Source: Thioclava sp. SK-1
GTDB taxonomy: Bacteria; Pseudomonadota; Alphaproteobacteria; Rhodobacterales; Rhodobacteraceae
NCBI RefSeq assembly: GCF_001705665.1
Contig: NZ_MDHA01000075.1
Coordinates: forward strand, 1 to 62,527
DNA length: 62,527 bases
Direction: 5' to 3'
A model generated the notes under the pieces. That model saw nothing but the letters and a program-made list of their open reading frames with translations, did no database searches and was not told the origin of the DNA. The translations under genes and the position numbers were made by a program. Shown one piece after another: positions 44,779-52,440 of the stretch (positions are counted from its first letter, which is position 1; each line of letters starts with the position of its first letter).

Positions 44779-45065
44779 GTACGATGACTTTCTTTCGGAA
44801 ATAAAATCACATCGCCTTTCGGAGACATGTTCTCACTCTACTGCGCCCACGCAGAAGAGCCAGCCGGATTTGCTTGGACCGCTTACCTCGATGCCAACCA
44901 AGCAATCGCCATTAACAATCTCGTTGGTTTCGCAGACCTGATGGTTTCAGATCCGGTAGCTGCGCAATGCTGCCGTTCATGCAATCAGCAGCGAAGGTCG
45001 GCTCCCCGCCGATCTCACCGGATGCCGGGGCCGAAGTCAGAAAGGGGCGATGGAATAATCATCAA
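44779..45065. other. leader of the RT-polymerase operon, possible ncRNA
   Basis: No convincing gene lies in these 287 bases. Some defence reverse transcriptases use a structured RNA encoded just upstream; this leader is long enough to hold one, but no fold was computed. The words TTTCGGA recur near 44795 and 44815, and the stretch 44965-45045 contains words of the recurring intergenic family. Confidence 0.35.
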
Positions 45066-45800
45066 CTAAACCTGCGTGTTCTTTGCTTCCCACCAATTCG
45101 CCTTGCACCTTTGTACTGTCGCCCAGCTGAACTTCATGGTCGTCGCGATCTTGTTTGTTGTCCATCCATCATTAAACAGCTCATACATGCGGGCGCGATC
45201 ATATTTTTGGTTTGAATTTCGTGGCTTGATGACGCGTCCGGTCGACTTGATCCACTTGGATATGGTCTGGGGCGTCGGCCCGTGCTCTTGGCTCAGGGCA
45301 CGAAGAGACTTCCCGCATTCCCACGCCTTCGCAATGTCCTCCACAACGTCAAACCCAGCCGCTTTCAGAGCGTGAAGGGCATCGCGGCGTGTGATCGCCA
45401 ACCTTTTGGCGAACTCATCAAGGGACCCGGCTTCCTGAAAAAGCGACACAAGTTCATCGGTCGGCTGCACAATGCTGTTGTCGGCCCCAAAGCTGTAGAT
45501 AAATGCACGCTTTTGAGCCTGCTCTCGGAGTTCGAGACGTCGCTCCGTGGCGAGACGTTCAGCTTCTCGACACCGCGCACGTCTTTCTTCATCAGTCAAC
45601 GATTTGCGATTATGAATCTGTTTCCGCTTCCGCGCAGGGATCCTAATCGGTCGTCGGGAGGCAAGCCTGTCGTAGGCTTCTTGGGCTAATCGAAGAGCTT
45701 CTTTTGCTTGCCGCAAGTTCTCTTCGGCTTGATGAAACATTCGGCTTTCTTCGTCTGTCGTCCCATGACGACTGGGCCGCGCATCAGTGTTCAAGCCCAT
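45066..45800 (-). CDS. coiled-coil and helix-turn-helix protein of unknown function
   Basis: A 244-residue protein with an N-terminal helical coiled coil (about 20-105; EENLRQAKEALRLAQEAYDRL and EERRARCREAERLATERRLEL). The C-terminal half seems to carry three helix-turn-helix-like segments: SLDEFAKRLAITRRDALHAL, SLRALSQEHGPTPQTISKWI and WTTNKIATTMKFSWATVQRC. This resembles resolvase- or transposase-type DNA-binding arms without a catalytic domain. The start follows AGGGAACCAGAT. It lies divergent from the Tn7-like operon and upstream of the reverse transcriptase, so it could belong to either or be independent. Confidence 0.7.
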   Translation of the reverse strand: MGLNTDARPSRHGTTDEESRMFHQAEENLRQAKEALRLAQEAYDRLASRRPIRIPARKRKQIHNRKSLTDEERRARCREAERLATERRLELREQAQKRAFIYSFGADNSIVQPTDELVSLFQEAGSLDEFAKRLAITRRDALHALKAAGFDVVEDIAKAWECGKSLRALSQEHGPTPQTISKWIKSTGRVIKPRNSNQKYDRARMYELFNDGWTTNKIATTMKFSWATVQRCKANWWEAKNTQV

Positions 45801-45994
45801 ATCTGGTTCCCTGCGTGTGATTCCTTGTTTGCGACATGGTCACAGTTTGCGTTGCTTTGGCCAAGACGAGATCTCATTTTGTATAATGATCGCCATGGCA
45901 AAAAAGAGATTCAAAGCCCCATAAAGTGGAAATCCTTGACCTGGCTCTGGCTGAGCGGAAGTTGGGCTAACAAGCAAAACAGTTTGATAGTCTG

Positions 45995-46222
45995 ATGACC
46001 CTCAACCGCGATCGACATGAAAAGATAAAGTACCGTCTGAGACAGCGAGGCCTATCCTTGGTCCAGATCGCGCGGGATTTAGGGATTTCTGCTGGCAGCG
46101 TTACTGCCGTCAGCCAGGGACACAGGCGTTCGAGGCGTGTCGAACACGCTCTTGCCGAAGCGCTTGAGACGACGCCGAAAGAACTATTTCCGGACCGCAG
46201 CATCGGGAGGAAAAAACAATGA
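45995..46222 (+). CDS. Ner/Nlp-like transcriptional regulator of the Tn7-like operon
   Basis: A 75-residue protein with a single helix-turn-helix (LSLVQIARDLGISAGSVTAVSQG) followed by ALAEALETTPKELFPDR. This is the Ner/Nlp pattern known from phage Mu, where Ner represses the transposition operon. It stands first in the tnsABC-tniQ operon, which suggests the same repressor role here. Its 3' part overlaps the open frame that continues into tnsA, so the true tnsA start lies beyond its stop. Confidence 0.8.
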   Translation: MTLNRDRHEKIKYRLRQRGLSLVQIARDLGISAGSVTAVSQGHRRSRRVEHALAEALETTPKELFPDRSIGRKKQ

Positions 46223-46427
46223 GCCCATAAAAGCAAAGGCCTCGAAGGAAGCTAGCGACTTCCAACAAGGCCTGAGATGCAAAAGTTTGAGCCCTTTGCA
46301 TCTCCTTCATGACCCAAATTTCGAAATCCGTCAACCGCGCAGAGCGTTTCTGCGGGCGGGTTTCGTTCACCCCGACATAAAGGAGTGCCATCTGGCGCTG
46401 GTGGAACCGGTGGCCGTGGCAAAGACT

Positions 46428-47123
46428 ATGACAAACCTTGAAAACGACGATCTATATCGTCCACCCTTGCCGACCGTAGCGGGGCTGATGTTCCCGGCGC
46501 GGTCAAAACTGACCGTGCGTGGTTTCACGCTCGCGATGACGCCGGCGGAACAGCGCTGGCGCCAGATCATCAGCGCAAGCCAAGGGGAACGGGAGACCTG
46601 CCTCTTGTCGCTGGCGATGCCGGATCTCTGGAACCTCATCGACCAACCCAAACCGGTGAGCTTCGTTGATGTGGATGGCAGGCAGAGAACCCACAGGTTC
46701 GACTATCTGGCAGAGTTCAAAAATGGCCTCCGGGTGGCCATTGCCGTCAAGCCCGCGGAGCGCGTCGAGCGTTTGAATTTCAAAGCCACGCTGCAAGCCA
46801 TCAAGCGCGACTTGCCGTTGGGTTTTGCTGATCGGGTGGCGTTGGTCACGGAGCGTGAGCGGCACAAGATCGAGGTGCGCAACGCTGAGCTTCTGAACTT
46901 CTTCCGGCGTTGCCCTGATCCGGAGGCTGACAACGTCGTTGCGGAACTGATTGACGGGCTTTTCGGCGAGGTCTCGATCAGTGATCTGGTTCACAAATCT
47001 GGTTTGGGTGCCCGAGCGTTTCGAGCGGCATTCCGTGCGATCTACGCGGGCAGGCTCGATGCAAACACGCGAGAAACGATTTCCACCAACTCCATCGTCG
47101 CACCGAGAAAGGGCAAGGCATGA
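46428..47123 (+). CDS. tnsA: TnsA-like transposon endonuclease subunit
   Basis: In Tn7-like elements TnsA cuts the 5' ends of the transposon so that it is excised cleanly. The protein (231 residues from ATG 46428) has the restriction-endonuclease-like core: an upstream Glu-bearing helix (GERETCLLSLAM), then D92 in HRFDYLAEF and K108 in AIAVKP, followed by a helical C-terminus (SDLVHKSGLGARAFRAAF) that contacts TnsC in the family. The frame is open to 46137, inside the Ner-like gene; the start is not certain because no strong ribosome-binding site marks it. Its stop overlaps the tnsB ATG by four bases. Confidence 0.75.
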   Translation: MTNLENDDLYRPPLPTVAGLMFPARSKLTVRGFTLAMTPAEQRWRQIISASQGERETCLLSLAMPDLWNLIDQPKPVSFVDVDGRQRTHRFDYLAEFKNGLRVAIAVKPAERVERLNFKATLQAIKRDLPLGFADRVALVTERERHKIEVRNAELLNFFRRCPDPEADNVVAELIDGLFGEVSISDLVHKSGLGARAFRAAFRAIYAGRLDANTRETISTNSIVAPRKGKA

Positions 47124-49306
47124 AACATGAAGCGATCCGTCTTGGCGTAACCCCGTGCGACGCCATTGTCGCCAATGGAGACATCCAAGTTATCACCAAG
47201 GCGACCGACCTATTCATTGAAATGAAACCCCTGCGTGGGGACGCAGGGCCAATCTCGTTGACCCATGCTGAGCTTTCAGAGCTCATCAACTCCGGTCAGT
47301 TTTCTGTTCAGTACGGATATTTCGAAAGTCGTCAGGTCGCCCGGCGGGCGATGGCTGGCCGTGCACTGATGTCGAGGATATCGACGAAGGCCCAGCTGGA
47401 TGCATTCTGGAAGGAGTGTTGGTGTACCACATTTCTTGAACTGGAAGATGAAGGGAAATCTAATCGGTCGGCCAATCGCTGGGCGGAATTTTTGCCAGAG
47501 CTTGAGCACCGCGTTACCGAAAAGCTGAAACAGGGGCTGAAGGCTGCAACAGCCGGGGCCAGCTTCGACAGCATCGAACTGCGAAGAGCACCAGGTCGGA
47601 CATCCGTGATGGCTTGGTTGAAGGAGTGGGAACCATCCAAAGATCCCATGGTTTTTGTGAAAAAATCTATTTTTAACGGCAGCAACGCAAGGCGTATTGA
47701 TGCCGAACGTGAAGCCATCATTCAAGGGACGCTTGAAAGCTATCTACATCCAAATCAGCTTCTCCCAGGCCACATCCATGATGACGTGAATGCCGAGATC
47801 CGACGGCGCAATTCCGTCCGGATTGCGAGCGGCGACCTGCCTCTCGAAGAGGTATCCAAGAGCACCATTGAACGTCGGATCAAAGATATTGATAAGTTCG
47901 AGGTGCTGGCTGCTAGGAAGGGCCTAGCTGTCGCCAAGAACAAGTTGGGCGCTCACGGGGGCGGATTGAAGCTTGATGTGCCACTCCATCGCATCGAGAT
48001 GGACGAATGGGAAATCGATCTCATCGCTCTCCTCAACAAGAGTGGATACGATATCAGCCAGGACAACGTTCGGGATCTCGAAACTGGTCGATACTGGGTA
48101 TGCGTCGCGTTCGATACAGCCAGCCGAAGCATACTTGGACTAAAGCTTTCTCGCAGCCCGACTTCCGAAGACGCAAAAGCGGTCCTTTGGATGGCAATGC
48201 GCGACAAGGCTGAGCTGGCTCGACAACTGGGGTGTGAAACGGACTGGAAGCAATATGGTCATATTGGCCATGTCGTTGTCGACAACGGCCCCGCTTTCGT
48301 GAATACAGAATTCAAAGCCGCGCTTTCAGACCTGTGCATCGACTATTCGGTTCTTCCTGCTGGGGTCCCGAAACTGCGCGGCCGCATTGAGCGCGTGTTT
48401 CGTTCAATCATTACCCTATTGATACCACATCTCACGGGGCGCACATTTTCCAACCCGCTAGAACGTGGTGATTATCCGTCCCAGAAGTACGCCGTCCATA
48501 CCGCCGAAAGCATCGTTGAACTCTTGGTGCGTTTCACTGTCGATGTGTACCACAACCGCAAGCATAGGGGGCTGGAGTACGCGACACCCAACATCGTTTG
48601 GGATCGGCTCATCAAGGAATTTGGGTGGTCGCCACCCATGAACAATCACACTCTGCGGCACATTTTGGGCATCGCCATCACACGGGACACCGGGCGTCAT
48701 GGCGTTCTCGTGAATGGGGTTAACTACCATTCCGAGCGGCTGGCAAAGCACTTCCAGAAGTTTGGTAAGCAGCATGTTGATATTCGAATTGACCCTGAAG
48801 ATATGGGGCAAATTTCCGTTTGGCTGGAGAGAGGGAAAGACAGCGGTTGGTCGACGTTGAAATCCCAAATCGACGGGCTGGAAGGCGTGTCTTTTGCCGC
48901 TTGGGAACGCACGGTGTTCGAGCTTCGGCAGAACAATCGTAATGCCGCCGCGTTGACGCAGGATGTGATTGATCGCGCCATCAAACGCATCAAGGAGATC
49001 GATGCCAACCAATGCGCTCTGCGGCAGCTTGGCTCGATTGGTGATACCCATGAGCAGATCAAAAGGGCTCAGAAAGAGACCTTCTGGGGCCTTTCTTTGG
49101 GTCGTGATCCGGAGTTGTTGCCTGTTCCGCAGGCAGAACATGGCAGTGATGCGCCGGGCCTGCTGTCCAATGAAATCAAAAATGATCTTGCACCGGCTGC
49201 CTCTGCTCGTCCTGTTCTGCGCGATGAGCGTGCTCCCACGACGGTGCTGTGGTCATTCAGCGATGACCGCAACGAAGTTCCTGCGGAGGATGAAAGCGAT
49301 GACTGA
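47120..49306 (+). CDS. tnsB: TnsB-like DDE transposase
   Basis: Cuts and joins the 3' ends of the transposon. The 728-residue protein has N-terminal DNA-binding helical domains (about 1-270), an rve-type catalytic core with D295 (HRIEMDEWEID), D388 (VVVDNGPAFV) and E424 (RGRIERVFR), and a Mu-transposase C-terminal beta-barrel (about 540-620). The DDE triad is complete. The C-terminal tail is charged and would bind TnsC. The gene overlaps tnsA by four and tnsC by eight bases, so the operon is translationally coupled. Confidence 0.92.
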   Translation: MKHEAIRLGVTPCDAIVANGDIQVITKATDLFIEMKPLRGDAGPISLTHAELSELINSGQFSVQYGYFESRQVARRAMAGRALMSRISTKAQLDAFWKECWCTTFLELEDEGKSNRSANRWAEFLPELEHRVTEKLKQGLKAATAGASFDSIELRRAPGRTSVMAWLKEWEPSKDPMVFVKKSIFNGSNARRIDAEREAIIQGTLESYLHPNQLLPGHIHDDVNAEIRRRNSVRIASGDLPLEEVSKSTIERRIKDIDKFEVLAARKGLAVAKNKLGAHGGGLKLDVPLHRIEMDEWEIDLIALLNKSGYDISQDNVRDLETGRYWVCVAFDTASRSILGLKLSRSPTSEDAKAVLWMAMRDKAELARQLGCETDWKQYGHIGHVVVDNGPAFVNTEFKAALSDLCIDYSVLPAGVPKLRGRIERVFRSIITLLIPHLTGRTFSNPLERGDYPSQKYAVHTAESIVELLVRFTVDVYHNRKHRGLEYATPNIVWDRLIKEFGWSPPMNNHTLRHILGIAITRDTGRHGVLVNGVNYHSERLAKHFQKFGKQHVDIRIDPEDMGQISVWLERGKDSGWSTLKSQIDGLEGVSFAAWERTVFELRQNNRNAAALTQDVIDRAIKRIKEIDANQCALRQLGSIGDTHEQIKRAQKETFWGLSLGRDPELLPVPQAEHGSDAPGLLSNEIKNDLAPAASARPVLRDERAPTTVLWSFSDDRNEVPAEDESDD

Positions 49307-50261
49307 TTCCAACAAAAAAATTCGCAGGATTGTGCAGGATCTGCGCTCGGCATTTGTGCCGACGCCATCATATGCGAAACTTGAAGCCCATTTCCGAACG
49401 CTGCTTGAGCAGCGAAGGGCGGACGTGGCCGACGGCATCGTCAACAATGCGCGCGGGATCGTGCTGGTAGGGCAGTCTGGCAGTGGGAAAACCACTGCCA
49501 TCCGTGAGCTGATCCGCCAGAATAAGTCCCTATTAAAGACCGACCCGACCAAGGACATTTGCGAGTTCATCAGCCTTCAGGTTCCAAGTCCGGCGACCAT
49601 GAAGTTTGTTGGCGCGGCGACACTCCGCGCGCTGGGATATCCCTATTCCGGCGATAAGCAGGGACCCGCCATTTGGGACCAGGTCAAGGTTCAGCTCAAG
49701 TTGCGGCAGACTAGTTTCCTGCATCTCGATGAAGCCCAGGATTTGGCCCGCTATCAAACGGACAAAGAGCGACAATCGGTCGTGAATACACTCAAGTCCG
49801 TCATGGAGAACTCGTTCTGGCCAACTGGTCTCATTCTGTCTGGCATGCCAGACCTCAAAAAAATCGTGAACCAGGATCCGCAACTGGCACGCCGTCTGTA
49901 TCCGATTGAAATCGGCAGGTTAAATGCCCTGCGGGATGTGACGCCGGTGCTGGATATCGTGCAGAAATATGCCGCGCGGGCGAATGTTGAGACCGAACCA
50001 TGTGTATGCAGCGAAGGTTTCGCACAGCGGCTCATGCACGCGGCCGATTACGAGTTTGGCCTCATGGCGGAAATCACGGTTCAAGCTCTATCAAAGGCGC
50101 TGTTTAGCGACGGAACTGAGGCCCGGCTCGAGCTCCAACATTTCGCAGATGTGTTCTTTGACCGCAGTGCCGCAATCGATGTCATGAACCCTTTTGTCGC
50201 CGAAGACTTTGCCCGAATTGATCCGCGGCAGGTCTTTGAGTTTGATGGAGAGAACACATGA
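49299..50261 (+). CDS. tnsC: TnsC-like AAA+ ATPase
   Basis: Regulatory ATPase that links target selection (TniQ) with the transposase. The 320-residue protein has Walker A VGQSGSGKTT, Walker B SFLHLDEAQD, a sensor region LILSGMPDLKK and the arginine-rich LARRLYPIEIGRL. The ATG at 49299 follows GGAGGATGAAAGCG and overlaps tnsB by eight bases; the frame opens earlier only inside tnsB. It is shorter than Tn7 TnsC and close to TniB-type ATPases in size. Confidence 0.92.
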   Translation: MTDSNKKIRRIVQDLRSAFVPTPSYAKLEAHFRTLLEQRRADVADGIVNNARGIVLVGQSGSGKTTAIRELIRQNKSLLKTDPTKDICEFISLQVPSPATMKFVGAATLRALGYPYSGDKQGPAIWDQVKVQLKLRQTSFLHLDEAQDLARYQTDKERQSVVNTLKSVMENSFWPTGLILSGMPDLKKIVNQDPQLARRLYPIEIGRLNALRDVTPVLDIVQKYAARANVETEPCVCSEGFAQRLMHAADYEFGLMAEITVQALSKALFSDGTEARLELQHFADVFFDRSAAIDVMNPFVAEDFARIDPRQVFEFDGENT

Positions 50262-52060
50262 CTTCGCCTCTTCTGCCCTCTCTCCCCCTCAAGGAGGGGG
50301 AGACGCTTACTGGATACGTTAGCCGATCAGCGAAGCTCTACGAGACCACGGTGCGCGATTTCTGCTCTGATCTCGGGATGCGCTGGCCGTATCTATGCAG
50401 CGGTCATGATGACCAAATTGAACGCCTTGCCTGGCTAATCGGCAAGCGACCTGAGAATCTGAGAGCATTCACCTCCGGCAAAGTTGAAATCGGGCGCTTC
50501 CGGTTTGGAAAAACGATGGCGACGTTTGGAGCGCTGCGCCGGACAGCAGCGAGGTTCTGTCCAAGGTGCGTGGCCGATGCGCTTGCAAGGACCGGGCTGC
50601 ATGGCATCTGTCAGATGCAGGAATGGGCCGTGACCTCTCTATATTCCTGTCCACATCATCGTTGTCTTCTGATGACGTTACCGGCTAGTCAGCACGCTCA
50701 TACTGCTTATGACTTTGTTACTCGGATAACAGATCACATGGATGAGGTCCTACAGGCGAGCAGATCACCCAGGACTGTTTCGCCAGCGCCATTCGAGAAC
50801 TACATACGCGAGCGCATTTGGCAGGGTCCGAAGGACGATTGGTTGAAGGACTTCGACCTTACCCAGATACACCGCGTGTGCCTCAACTTGGGTGCCGCAA
50901 TCGAAGGTTTGAAAGTGAAAGCCATGATGTCGCTGCATAGCGAGCGTGAGCGTTCATTGTGCCAACTGGGTTTCGAATACGTCGCGATCGGTCCGGACGG
51001 CTTCAAGGCGGCTCTCGAACGCATGCACCAACAAAGCTCCACAGAGCGGCCCTACTTCAGCTCGGATATGGGGCCATTTTACCAATGGCTCAGAGAGTTT
51101 TATGATGAACCGGCCCTGACACCCCTGGTTGACCTGACCTGCTCTCACATATTCGAAACATACCCGACGCCCACGGGCAGGGAGATTTTTGACCGGGTTG
51201 CTCCGGAACAAACTTTGCTGACCATGAATGAGGCGCGGAAGAGATCAGGTTTCGGCGTCACATTCCTGAAAAAGCTCCTGGGCCACATGAATGGCGTCGA
51301 TGAGGCGGAATCCCTTCTGCGAACCGATGTCCATGTGGATGAACTGGCCAAGGCAAAGGCCTATTGGGACAAGCTGATCAATCTCAAGGATGCGACCTGG
51401 ATGTTGGGTCTTTCCGGGCCTCAGATAAAGTCGCTGCAGGCCCTTGGTGCGATCGACATGATCAAAATCACATCTTCGCTTCGGTATGTATTACGTAGCC
51501 AAGTGACGGAGCTGCTTGAGAAGTTGGATGCTTTACCGCCTTCGCTACCGGACCGGTCAGTTGTCCCACTTCGGGAATTTTGCCATTTGAAGCAGGTCTC
51601 TATTGTACAAATCATTGACCTGTGGGTGCGGGGTAAGCTTGAGGGTCGGCTCTGTCGAGGCGAAGGTATAGGTCTGCAATCCATTGAAGTTGATTGGGAT
51701 TTTCTCTCTCAGAGGACCTTGATCGACCTGATCGGTGACCTCACCGCAGAAGAAACGGCCAGATATCTCAAGGTCAACGTCGCTGGGATCAGGCGCTTGA
51801 GAGACGCCGGATATCTGGAAGAAATATCCCGCAGGAACCCGGATACCAACCACAGCAAGCGATACATCACCAAGCAAAGCATCGCAGCGTTCGAGCAGCA
51901 ATATGTCACCCTCGGGCGGATGGCGAATGGTCAAGGTATTAGGCCCATCCACCTTGCCCAAAGGCTCGACCGTGACGGCGTTGCGCCCATAAATTGCAGT
52001 GCTGGACCGGTAAGGGTTTATGCAATCGACGTTCTGGACGGTGGATGTAATCATGGTTGA
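50258..52060 (+). CDS. tniQ: TniQ/TnsD-like target-selection protein
   Basis: TniQ proteins recognise the target site, either directly (TnsD) or with a CRISPR effector. The 600-residue protein starts with the TniQ domain (LKEGETLTGYVSRSAKL) and has a zinc finger with CPRC near residue 100 and CPHH near 131. A long C-terminal half follows with several helix-turn-helix-like segments (ETARYLKVNVAGIRRLRDAG). No cas genes or CRISPR array are in the window, so a TnsD-type DNA-binding mode is likely. It overlaps tnsC by four bases. The attachment site it recognises is unknown. Confidence 0.88.
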   Translation: MTSPLLPSLPLKEGETLTGYVSRSAKLYETTVRDFCSDLGMRWPYLCSGHDDQIERLAWLIGKRPENLRAFTSGKVEIGRFRFGKTMATFGALRRTAARFCPRCVADALARTGLHGICQMQEWAVTSLYSCPHHRCLLMTLPASQHAHTAYDFVTRITDHMDEVLQASRSPRTVSPAPFENYIRERIWQGPKDDWLKDFDLTQIHRVCLNLGAAIEGLKVKAMMSLHSERERSLCQLGFEYVAIGPDGFKAALERMHQQSSTERPYFSSDMGPFYQWLREFYDEPALTPLVDLTCSHIFETYPTPTGREIFDRVAPEQTLLTMNEARKRSGFGVTFLKKLLGHMNGVDEAESLLRTDVHVDELAKAKAYWDKLINLKDATWMLGLSGPQIKSLQALGAIDMIKITSSLRYVLRSQVTELLEKLDALPPSLPDRSVVPLREFCHLKQVSIVQIIDLWVRGKLEGRLCRGEGIGLQSIEVDWDFLSQRTLIDLIGDLTAEETARYLKVNVAGIRRLRDAGYLEEISRRNPDTNHSKRYITKQSIAAFEQQYVTLGRMANGQGIRPIHLAQRLDRDGVAPINCSAGPVRVYAIDVLDGGCNHG

Positions 52061-52347
52061 AAAACTCAGAGTTGAGTTCCCAGATGTTGAATTCAACGCG
52101 CTGTGCGACCTAGCAAACAAGAATGGCATCACGCCGGAGGAGCAGGCCGCGCTGCTCATCGAAGCGTATTCCGATACCTCGAGCCAAGACCGAAAAATGG
52201 AAGTGTCCGTCGAATTCTTACGTGAAAACGCGGATGCGATATTGGATAACGTCGCTCAGGGTCCTGTCCACTTTCGAGCTGGGGGGCGGCCGGGCCTTTG
52301 TGATCATCCTGAAAGACACCTATGACCGTTTTTCCGATCCTGATTGA
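52053..52347 (+). pseudogene. Phd-like protein coupled to tniQ, apparent frameshift
   Basis: The ATG at 52053 overlaps the tniQ stop by eight bases. The frame encodes about 75 sensible residues (MVEKLRVEFPDVEFNAL, then VEFLRENADAILDNVAQGPVHF) and then shifts. Continuing in the +1 frame from about 52273 gives ELGGGRAFVIILKDTYDRF and a stop at 52347, the expected end of a Phd/YefM-like antitoxin fold (AILDNV..GPV...GGRAFVIIL..Y). The undisturbed frame runs on to 52325 with an unrelated tail. A one-base insertion near the G-rich run, a sequencing error or a programmed shift are all possible. Confidence 0.6.
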
Positions 52348-52440
52348 GTCGGATTACAAAGGGTTTCCAGTAATTTATCCCGCGAGAGACGGCACCGCGT
52401 GGGCGAGTATACCGGCGCCATTGTCGATAGCAGGCGGATA

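Noticed and set aside
45882-45887. TATAAT as the -10 box of the transposition operon
   Set aside because: The hexamer is perfect, but no -35 hexamer lies at 16-18 bases; TTGCTT is 24 bases away.
45850-45994. End of the Tn7-like element upstream of the Ner-like gene
   Set aside because: I saw no repeated 20-bp TnsB-type sites or matching inverted end elsewhere in the window, so no border is claimed.
46137-46427. A 97-residue N-terminal extension of TnsA from a GTG
   Set aside because: It overlaps the Ner-like gene in another frame and its sequence is highly basic and unlike TnsA; the internal ATG is preferred.
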